Source of the DNA: an uncultured Flavobacteriales bacterium
GTDB taxonomy: Bacteria; Bacteroidota; Bacteroidia; Flavobacteriales; Schleiferiaceae
Direction of reading: 5' to 3'
NCBI GenBank assembly: GCA_913055685.1
Contig: CAJXKC010000001.1
Coordinates: 1,478,459-1,542,458 of the forward strand
Length of the DNA stretch: 64,000 bases
In this document: piece by piece, positions 58,141-64,000 of the stretch
Numbering within the stretch: position 1 is the stretch's first letter
How the letters are laid out: every line of letters begins with the position of its first letter
Notes under the pieces: generated by a model
What the model was told of the DNA's origin: nothing
Databases searched by the model: none
What the model saw: only the letters and a program-made list of their open reading frames with translations
Made by a program: the position numbers and the translations under genes

Positions 58141-58923
58141 TTAAAGCTGACGATAATGGTAATAGGTAGTCCAGCAATAGTCTAAGTTGCCATCAACATA
58201 AAAGTCGGCCATTTGCGCACTAATTCGGCCTACACTATCTAGATCATAGCTGTAGCTGATACGATAACTGCGATCCGGATTGCCTTCGGACCAAGTTTTT
58301 TCTTGCGGCAAATGCTTGCTCAAGCTCATTTCTAAAGCCAATGCATCGGGTATACGCTGATTGGAAAACCAATTGGGAACGGAACTATAGCTCAATTCAT
58401 AGCGTGGAAAGCCGAATGTAATATAATTGGTGTAATTAATATAATTGATCAAATTCTCTTGGGCATCAAAACTAAATTGCCCGTACCAACAGTAGCTTTT
58501 ACTGCTATCCGAAGCATTACAGCTTTGGGCTGAGTCTAAGAGGCCATTGCCATCGTAATAATAATCACGGCGCAATACCTCGATATCATCTAAGCCTCCG
58601 AAGCTATTGTAGAAAAAGCTAGAGTCTATTTGATACTGCGGCTTGCTTTGCTGAAAATAGGTCCATTTTTTATGAATAATACGCTGATTATTCCCGGTCT
58701 TATTGGTGTCAAAATAGCGCGTGTACATTACATCGCTAGCCAAGGCTTCAAAGTTCCATCGACCTGAGCCCTTTTCCAGGGAAACAATGTCTCCGGCGGC
58801 ATTTAAATCGAGGTAAATATGTTCCTCCAAACAGGTAGGTTCTGGCTTTATACTTTGAGTCGGCTCTTTTTTGCAAGCCAGAATAATAAAAGCGCAGCAG
58901 AGTAGAATCCAGGTTTTCTTCAT
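58141..58923 (-). CDS. Hypothetical lipoprotein
   Basis: 260 residues with lipobox (IILACKKE, Cys17). The mature part has YD/RHS-like phrases (YYYDGNGLLDSAQSCN, FSFDAQENLINYINYT, YSYDLDSVGRISAQMADFY) typical of Bacteroidota lipoproteins that describe folded beta hairpins, but no defined domain. The leader MKKTWILLCCAFIILACKK resembles that of the downstream lipoprotein. A TATCTTGG box ends 4 nt upstream of the ATG. Confidence 0.65.
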   Translation of the reverse strand: MKKTWILLCCAFIILACKKEPTQSIKPEPTCLEEHIYLDLNAAGDIVSLEKGSGRWNFEALASDVMYTRYFDTNKTGNNQRIIHKKWTYFQQSKPQYQIDSSFFYNSFGGLDDIEVLRRDYYYDGNGLLDSAQSCNASDSSKSYCWYGQFSFDAQENLINYINYTNYITFGFPRYELSYSSVPNWFSNQRIPDALALEMSLSKHLPQEKTWSEGNPDRSYRISYSYDLDSVGRISAQMADFYVDGNLDYCWTTYYHYRQL

Positions 58924-58927
58924 CTTA

Positions 58928-58935
58928 CCAAGATA
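58928..58935 (-). promoter_or_regulatory. Candidate -7 box TATCTTGG, 4 nt before the lipoprotein start
   Basis: Minus strand, one mismatch to TAnnTTTG, with the same 4-nt spacing to the ATG at 58923. Confidence 0.4.
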
Positions 58936-58995
58936 GATAATATCACCTATTTAGATTATGAATAGTAGAGGATTCTACTTTGCTGCGCCCTAATT

Positions 58996-60000
58996 TTAGC
59001 TTTTCTTTATTTGCCTGCCACGCATAGTGAAGCCTAAGACAAAGCTGGTGCCACCTGAGAAACCAATGTCTAGACCGGCTTTAATGCCGTAGTTCTGCAT
59101 ATCATCTAAGAACAACATGCCGTTAATGCTAAACCAGCCCGTAAAATCAAATTCATTTGTTTCGGTGCCATCAATGAAATCCGGTCCAATAGAATATCCA
59201 GAGCTGTAAAAATAACCCCAAGTGGGCCCTGCTTTAAGTAAAGCCTGGAAGGTAAGTCTCTGAGTGGCTTCTAATTGATAACCTGCCGAGCCGAAAAGGT
59301 TGGCTCCGTAGAACTGCACATCTTGGGAACTAATCGAAGTAATGGGTAAGTTGTAACCAAACATATTAAAATGCCAGCCCCATCCTGCGATAAGACCTAA
59401 ATCCTTCACCAATGGGTAAGTGTATTCCAATCCGAGGTTAAATCGATAAACACTTTCTACGGTGGCAGGAAATTCTGAGGTCCAGCTGCTCATGTTGGTA
59501 TTGATGGTTAGATATCTTAAAGTGGCTTTACCAGGAACAATCTTCGGCGGTGCATTGCCATCAACATCAGTAATCTTCGACTCTTCTTCCTTAGCGCCGC
59601 TTATTTCCGCTAGTAAAGTATTCTTTTCTTCTTTTAACTTGCTAGCCGTCTCGAAATCATCTTCACTCACGGCAGCTTTTATCTTTTCATCAATCTGCGC
59701 TATTCGATCTAGCTTAGCCAATTTGATTTTTAAGCTAGCGGCAGCAGTATAATCCTCATTAGCTAGAGCCTCTTCGCGTTGCTTGGTAAATTCGGCCCTA
59801 AATTCTTCAATGGATTTTCGACTACTTAATTCATCGTTAATTTCTTGAGCTAAGTCATAGTTTTCGGCTGCTATTGCCTCCTTTTTTGCATTAATGAGTT
59901 CCTCCTTACTCATCGATTTATAATCCCGAGATTGAGCCTGGCTTACATAAGACAAGCCCATAAATAAAGATAAGAGTAGAATGTACTTGAATTTATTCAT
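58996..60000 (-). CDS. Secreted protein with UVR-like helical hairpins and a C-terminal outer-membrane barrel
   Basis: 334 residues, signal peptide (ends SQAQS). Residues about 30-135 hold three repeats of a helix-turn-helix hairpin of UvrB/UvrC-motif type: AIAAENYDLAQEINDEL, ALANEDYTAAASLKIKL and AVSEDDFETASKLKEEK. A linker (about 135-160) leads to a barrel-like domain (RYLTINTNMSSW, LGLEYTYPLVKDLGLIAGWGW, ending LGFTMRGRQIKKS). UVR motifs normally act in the cytoplasm as protein-protein contacts; here they would face the periplasm. Function unknown. Confidence 0.72.
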   Translation of the reverse strand: MNKFKYILLLSLFMGLSYVSQAQSRDYKSMSKEELINAKKEAIAAENYDLAQEINDELSSRKSIEEFRAEFTKQREEALANEDYTAAASLKIKLAKLDRIAQIDEKIKAAVSEDDFETASKLKEEKNTLLAEISGAKEEESKITDVDGNAPPKIVPGKATLRYLTINTNMSSWTSEFPATVESVYRFNLGLEYTYPLVKDLGLIAGWGWHFNMFGYNLPITSISSQDVQFYGANLFGSAGYQLEATQRLTFQALLKAGPTWGYFYSSGYSIGPDFIDGTETNEFDFTGWFSINGMLFLDDMQNYGIKAGLDIGFSGGTSFVLGFTMRGRQIKKS

Positions 60001-60179
60001 TTGACTTTGGTTGATTTAGGGGTATATAATTGAGCAAGCAAAGTAGTATTGAATTTCTTAATTTCTGCAATAAAAGTCACAGACTGCATGAAATATGACA
60101 CGAAATAAGGCTTTATTTCTTGGCCCATTACCTCTAGTGAGATTCCATTATCTTTCGGATCCCAAAATTTCAATACCAA

Positions 60180-62051
60180 ATGAAGCTTAAAGTAATCCTA
60201 TTGCTCAGCCTTATCCTGAGCGTGGCTAGCAGCCTCAAAGCCCAAGATGATATCCTAGAAAAGCTGGCCGAAATAGCCATCATCGACCAAAAGGTGATGA
60301 TGCCCATGCGCGATGGCATTCGCTTGGCTACTGACATTTATCGTCCGAAGGGTGATCAACCAGTACCGATAATATTCTCTCGTACCCCTTATAATTTTAA
60401 TTCATGGGGCGATGGCAAACAGCGCACTTATACCGCCCGTCGTGCTTATGAAGCGGTGAAAAGGGGCTATGCTTACGTGGTGCAAAATGAACGTGGCCGC
60501 TATTTTTCGGAAGGCGAATGGGACATTTTGGGGGTTCCCCTTACGGATGGTTACGATGCTTTTACTTGGATGAAGAATCAGCCTTGGTCCAACGGAAAGA
60601 TCGGTACTCTGGGCTGCTCTTCTACCGCTGAGTGGCAAATGGCGGTGGCCGCTTTAGACCATCCTTCGCATGCCGCGATGGTGCCGCAAGGTTTTGGGGC
60701 CGGAGTGGGTACAGTCGGACCTTATTTCGAACAAGGAAACTGGTACCGCGGTGGGGTAGAGCAAATGCTCTTCTTCGCTTGGCTCTACAGTGTGGAGCAC
60801 GATAAATTTAAGCCGCGTATTCCGGCCGGCGCTACTCAGGAAGACCTAATCCGCATTTCCCGTTTTTACGATTTAGCGCCTGAAAATCATAAAGTAGACA
60901 TGGCCGAGGCTTTAAAGCATCTGCCTATTCAAGACATCATTAAAAACATCCACGGAAAGCGGGAAATCTTCGATAAAATGGTGCGCCGCAAGCCCAATGA
61001 TCCGGCTTGGTTTGAGGGCGGACTCTATCATGAAGATATGGATATCAATGTGCCCAGCTTCTGGTTTGCCTCTTGGTACGATGTGTCCATCGGACCCAAT
61101 TTGGCGCTCTTCAACCATGTGCGCAATCCCGAAAATTCGACCGCTGCCGATGATCAATACCTAGTAATTGCCCCCACCTTGCATTGCAGTTATACCCGTG
61201 CAACCGAGAATACCGTGGTGGGGGAGCGCAGTGTGGGCGATGCGCGTTTAAACTATGAGGAACAGATTTACGCTTGGTTCGACCTTTGGTTAAAGGGCGA
61301 AAAAAATGACTTTAAAGAAAAGACCCCCCGGGTGCAATACTATACCATGGGCCTTAATAAATGGCAGGCGGCTGAATCATGGCCTCCGGAAGGAGCCGAA
61401 ATGACTACCTTCTATTTAAATAGCGGCGGCAAAGCCAATACCGCTTCCGGCGATGGGGTTTTAAGTGCTACCGCTCCCAGCAAAGATCAGCCCGATGCTT
61501 TTACCTACGATCCCATGGATCCGGTCGAATCTTACGGGGGCAATGTATGCTGCACGGGCAATGCGGTTAAAGGTGGCGCTTTCGATCAGCAAGCCATGGA
61601 AACTCGTGAAGACATTTTGGTCTATACCACCGAACCTTTGGAAGAAGGGGTAGAAGTTTCCGGTTTTATCGAAGCGACCTTATACGTTTCCTCAGATGCC
61701 AAGGATACCGATTTCACCCTAAAGCTTATTGACGTTTATCCCGATGGACGGGCTTATAATTTAGACGAGACCATTCAGCGGGTGCGTTACCGCGAGGGTT
61801 ATGATAAGGAGGTGTTTATGGAAGAAGGGCAGGTCTATAAATTGGATTTATCGCCCTTGGCCACCAGTAATTACTTTGAGAAAGGTCACCGTATCCGCAT
61901 CGAGGTATCCAGCAGTAATTTCCCCCGCTTTGCCCGCAACCTCAATACTGGGGGCAATAATTACGATGAGTCGGAAGGGGTGGTCGCCCACAATAAGGTG
62001 CATCACTCCGAAAAATACCCTTCGAAGATTGTACTCCCGATTGTGAAATAG
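60180..62051 (+). CDS. CocE/NonD family hydrolase (X-prolyl dipeptidyl aminopeptidase fold)
   Basis: 623 residues, signal peptide (ends SLKAQ). N-terminal alpha/beta-hydrolase domain with [25 protein letters not shown] and the nucleophile elbow [12 protein letters not shown], acid and His positions later ([17 protein letters not shown]), and a C-terminal jelly-roll domain (about 430-620, [22 protein letters not shown]). Relatives cleave cocaine, glutaryl-cephalosporins or X-Pro peptides. Secreted Bacteroidota members are probably peptidases or esterases. A TATCTTTC -7-like box lies about 25 nt upstream. Confidence 0.9.
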   Translation: MKLKVILLLSLILSVASSLKAQDDILEKLAEIAIIDQKVMMPMRDGIRLATDIYRPKGDQPVPIIFSRTPYNFNSWGDGKQRTYTARRAYEAVKRGYAYVVQNERGRYFSEGEWDILGVPLTDGYDAFTWMKNQPWSNGKIGTLGCSSTAEWQMAVAALDHPSHAAMVPQGFGAGVGTVGPYFEQGNWYRGGVEQMLFFAWLYSVEHDKFKPRIPAGATQEDLIRISRFYDLAPENHKVDMAEALKHLPIQDIIKNIHGKREIFDKMVRRKPNDPAWFEGGLYHEDMDINVPSFWFASWYDVSIGPNLALFNHVRNPENSTAADDQYLVIAPTLHCSYTRATENTVVGERSVGDARLNYEEQIYAWFDLWLKGEKNDFKEKTPRVQYYTMGLNKWQAAESWPPEGAEMTTFYLNSGGKANTASGDGVLSATAPSKDQPDAFTYDPMDPVESYGGNVCCTGNAVKGGAFDQQAMETREDILVYTTEPLEEGVEVSGFIEATLYVSSDAKDTDFTLKLIDVYPDGRAYNLDETIQRVRYREGYDKEVFMEEGQVYKLDLSPLATSNYFEKGHRIRIEVSSSNFPRFARNLNTGGNNYDESEGVVAHNKVHHSEKYPSKIVLPIVK

Positions 62052-62053
62052 AT

Positions 62054-62608
62054 TTATTCAGGTAGATACTCTGCAGGAATCGGCTGGGCCTCACTTTCTG
62101 AAGTCCAGTAGATATTCAGGATCCACCAGCGTTCGCCGTCATTTAAAAGCTGAATGCTATTGATGCCCCGGGCAAAAGGCTCGGCCTCGCTTTCGCTGTG
62201 ATAGGATTCATAGGTGCTAAAAACCTGAGTGATGGCCCCGAAGGAATCCGTTTCGCGGTGAATTTCTTTTTCAAAGAAACCTTGTTGTACTAAATAGTCT
62301 CCCGCGCGATCAATGTAATCCTCTACGGTCCAGAATACAGCCTGACTCATACCTTCCGTGGTCTTCCGCGTTGGAATCAATTTAGCGTCGGCATGAAATA
62401 AATAGCGGAATTTATCCCAATCGCGTGCTTCGCCTTTTTCCCCCGAAATAACCGCGTAGAGGTTCTCCAGAATTTCATCCTGACTACTTACCGCTTGGGC
62501 ATATTCCACCGGTGCTGCTTCGGGCGTACTAGGCTGACCGAGGAGTGAGCAGGTGGAGAAGAGGAGGAGGAAGAGGAGGGGAAGAGAAAGAGGTGATTTT
62601 AGTCGCAT
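62054..62608 (-). CDS. Secreted SnoaL-like (NTF2 fold) protein
   Basis: 184 residues from the ATG at 62608. Signal peptide (LLFLLLFSTCSLLGQPS) encoded by a homopurine stretch on the opposite strand. The mature part (LENLYAVISGEKGEARDWDKFRYLFHADAKLIPTR, across 48-82) matches SnoaL-like nuclear-transport-factor-2 domains, ending WWILNIYWTSES. The family binds small molecules or catalyses isomerisation; this one is probably a non-enzymatic or unknown-function member. Tail-to-tail with the CocE gene (2-bp gap). Confidence 0.75.
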   Translation of the reverse strand: MRLKSPLSLPLLFLLLFSTCSLLGQPSTPEAAPVEYAQAVSSQDEILENLYAVISGEKGEARDWDKFRYLFHADAKLIPTRKTTEGMSQAVFWTVEDYIDRAGDYLVQQGFFEKEIHRETDSFGAITQVFSTYESYHSESEAEPFARGINSIQLLNDGERWWILNIYWTSESEAQPIPAEYLPE

Positions 62609-62736
62609 GGATTTAATGTTTGGATTAAGCAATTTTACTACAAATACATTAGTTTTTAGCTTCGCAATAATTTTAAGATGGCAAATAAGCTTTTCTTGGG
62701 CAATGAACATTTAAAAACCCTAAACATTAATAGAGC

Positions 62737-63051
62737 ATGATTACCTCTAGACTTCGCAAATCTACTTTTCTGTTCCTTATTTTAATTCTAAGCCTCTTTT
62801 CCAGCTGTGAAGAGGATTTATCGCATCGTGAGCGAATGGAGGAGGATTTAAAAACCATCATTAGCGATAGAAACTTAAATGAAATTTGGGCCTATGTGGG
62901 AAGTGAACGAGAAATTGAGCGAGACTGGCGTTTTCAAAATGGCTTTTTGATCCTAAGCGACGATCACTACTACGACCTAGATAAATTAATCGCATACGAG
63001 GTAGAAATAGCTACGCCTAGCCAAAGAAGGCTCATCCTAAGGTTTCTTTAA
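62737..63051 (+). CDS. Small lipoprotein of unknown function
   Basis: 104 residues with a lipobox (LFSSCEED, Cys24) and a highly charged mature part (RERMEEDLKTIISD, SEREIERDWRFQNG). No domain recognised. It is a single gene between the SnoaL-like gene and the second toxin-antitoxin pair. Confidence 0.6.
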   Translation: MITSRLRKSTFLFLILILSLFSSCEEDLSHRERMEEDLKTIISDRNLNEIWAYVGSEREIERDWRFQNGFLILSDDHYYDLDKLIAYEVEIATPSQRRLILRFL

Positions 63052-63083
63052 TCCCGGTAGGCTCAGGTTTAATGGAACTACAA

Positions 63084-63368
63084 TTAAGGTTTGATCGGCT
63101 TTAAGTGGATTTTCCCGCCCATAGCCTTCAAGACCTTAACAATGGTATCAAATTGAGGCTTGGAATCCGGGGCCAGGGCTTTGTATAGACTGGGTCTGCT
63201 TAAGCCCGATTGCTCAGCGATTTTGGTCATGCCAATCGCTTTGGCAACCTGACCTAATGCTTCGATGAGCTCAGCAGTATCTCCTTCCTCTAATACGGTG
63301 TTAAGGTATTCAGAGACTGTTTCAGGACTATCCAAGTAATCGGCAATTTCGAATTTAGTTGTCTTCAT
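63084..63368 (-). CDS. Antitoxin of HI1420/HigA-like type, helix-turn-helix protein
   Basis: 94 residues. The order ADYLDSPETVSEYLNTVLEEGD, then VAKAIGMTKIAEQSGLSRPSLYKALA (helix-turn-helix), then FDTIVKVLKAMGGKIHLKP is the signature of the HI1420-type addiction-module antidote. It overlaps the toxin gene by 14 bp and should repress the operon through the palindrome at 63680-63697. Confidence 0.9.
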   Translation of the reverse strand: MKTTKFEIADYLDSPETVSEYLNTVLEEGDTAELIEALGQVAKAIGMTKIAEQSGLSRPSLYKALAPDSKPQFDTIVKVLKAMGGKIHLKPIKP

Positions 63369-63672
63369 CTTCTTCTCCTCTAAGGGATTTCCAAATACTA
63401 ATGGCCCTTTTAATGTCTCGTTTTTGGCTAGTCTTATTTCCTCCTATTAATAAGAGAATTATCAAGTCATCTTGCTCTCGAAAATATATCCGATAGCCTT
63501 GAGCGTAGTTTATCTTTAATTCGAACAAGCCTCCGCCAAGACTACGAAAACTACCAAAGTGACCGTCATTCTGGAGTTTTTGCAGTCTAAAGAGAATTTT
63601 AGCTTTAGCCCTTTGATCCTTTAGACGCTTGAGCCATTGGTCAAACTCTTTCGTTTTGACCAGCACCTTCAT
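63355..63672 (-). CDS. Toxin of HI1419/RelE-ParE type
   Basis: 105 residues of the phage-derived Gp49-like/HI1419 toxin family: TKEFDQWLKRLKDQRAKAKIL, GGGLFELKINYAQGYRIYF and LLIGGNKTSQKRDIKRAISIW. It probably acts as a ribosome-dependent endoribonuclease, by analogy with RelE. It is upstream of the antitoxin (14-bp overlap), which is the normal order for this subfamily. Confidence 0.9.
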   Translation of the reverse strand: MKVLVKTKEFDQWLKRLKDQRAKAKILFRLQKLQNDGHFGSFRSLGGGLFELKINYAQGYRIYFREQDDLIILLLIGGNKTSQKRDIKRAISIWKSLRGEEDEDN

Positions 63673-63679
63673 AAGACGC

Positions 63680-63703
63680 TGTATCCACTTGGATACAAAT
63701 TTA
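63680..63703 (-). promoter_or_regulatory. Promoter and palindromic operator of the second toxin-antitoxin pair
   Basis: A perfect 8-2-8 palindrome TGTATCCA-CT-TGGATACA (63680-63697) overlaps the end of the -7 box TAAATTTG (complement of 63696-63703). Binding there would block transcription start, as in autorepressed toxin-antitoxin operons. Confidence 0.7.
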
Positions 63704-64000
63704 GGAAATACATAATAAGATCAGGTTTTTTTCCTAAAATAGTACATAGCCTCAGTCAAATCGTTTTTTGGAATTCGCTAAATATTTAAATACCAGCTCA
63801 TTTTAAGAGCCGTCCGGTTCCTTTTTGCCTAATGCTTCCAAGGTATTTATAGCAGGGTGTAAAAATGCGAAAACCCTCGCTAGTTCAAAGACTAACAAGG
63901 GTTTTCAGGAGTTTGGCAGTGACCTTGGAAGTTATCCATAGTCTGCACGGAATCAGTCAATTGTGTAGTTCGTTTTTATTCTGTGGGACGTTTGTCGCCC
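63704..64000. other. Gene-free right end with a hairpin
   Basis: No complete gene is seen in the last 300 bp. On the minus strand all three frames entering from the right meet a stop between about 63940 and 63980, so the tail of an off-window gene may end here. Confidence 0.4.
63869..63906 (-). terminator. Probable hairpin terminator of an off-window transcript
   Basis: GAAAACCCT/AGGGTTTTC (9-bp arms) with an inner TAGT/ACTA pair, followed on the minus strand by GCATTTTTA. It suits a transcript coming from the right edge. Confidence 0.5.

Noticed and set aside
62548..62594. Homopurine tract as a regulatory or triplex-forming element
   Set aside because: It is explained by leucine/serine-rich signal peptide codons of the SnoaL-like gene on the other strand.
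63900..63925. 5S rRNA gene fragment on the minus strand
   Set aside because: Only about ten bases agree with the 3' end of 5S rRNA; the rest does not fold or match.

Overview
The window is a gene-dense stretch of a Bacteroidota chromosome, most likely a marine member of the Flavobacteriales. The evidence is five proteins with type IX secretion (T9SS) sorting domains, many lipoproteins with short signal peptides, promoters of the Bacteroidota type (a TAnnTTTG-like -7 box), few Shine-Dalgarno sequences, and family members typical of the phylum (HYC_CC_PP protein, MbnP-like protein, CreD, GLUG-like outer-membrane barrels). Assignment below phylum/order level is inference. No rRNA, tRNA, CRISPR array, transposase or integrase was recognised.

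Layout. 0-10.3 kb: the start of a GluRS-like gene, an acyltransferase, an SDR enzyme, an SRAP/YedK DNA-crosslink protein, a secreted glycosidase, two paralogous outer-membrane proteins flanked by a 39-bp direct repeat, and a two-gene dinB-dnaE translesion replication operon. 10.4-14.0 kb: a copper/redox operon (HYC_CC_PP protein, T9SS-exported MbnP-like protein, two MbnH/MauG-like dihaem lipoproteins). 14-30 kb: housekeeping and periplasmic enzymes (HlyIII, EEP nuclease, patatin autotransporter, penicillin acylase, azurin, amidase, propeller-amidohydrolase fusion, class IV aminotransferase overlapped by a sulfotransferase). 30.4-37.2 kb: a membrane protein whose 5' end carries a (CTTC)12 tract, a beta-propeller protein and two tandem 613-residue T9SS proteins. 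37-50 kb: small membrane and secreted proteins, CreD, an AraC regulator, an SDR enzyme, a pseudouridine synthase, an SGNH-MBOAT acylation pair, and a T9SS type B gene with an in-frame stop.

50.7-56.2 kb is the most accessory-looking part: co-oriented, unrelated single genes (acetolactate decarboxylase lipoprotein, aspartyl protease, small secreted proteins, a HigBA toxin-antitoxin pair, a gene remnant), most followed at their 3' end by related palindromic repeats, then an array of 28 degenerate 22-bp units with almost perfect spacing. 56.2-64 kb holds a CPBP protease, lipoproteins, a secreted UVR-hairpin/barrel protein, a CocE hydrolase and a second toxin-antitoxin pair.

The observations I consider most worth following are the putative phase-variable tract at 30500-30547, the 22-bp array at 55516-56130, the gene-plus-repeat array at 52.7-55.2 kb, the recurrent geometry of a -7 box exactly 4 nt before the start codon (suggesting leaderless mRNAs), and the doubled MbnH/MbnP copper locus.
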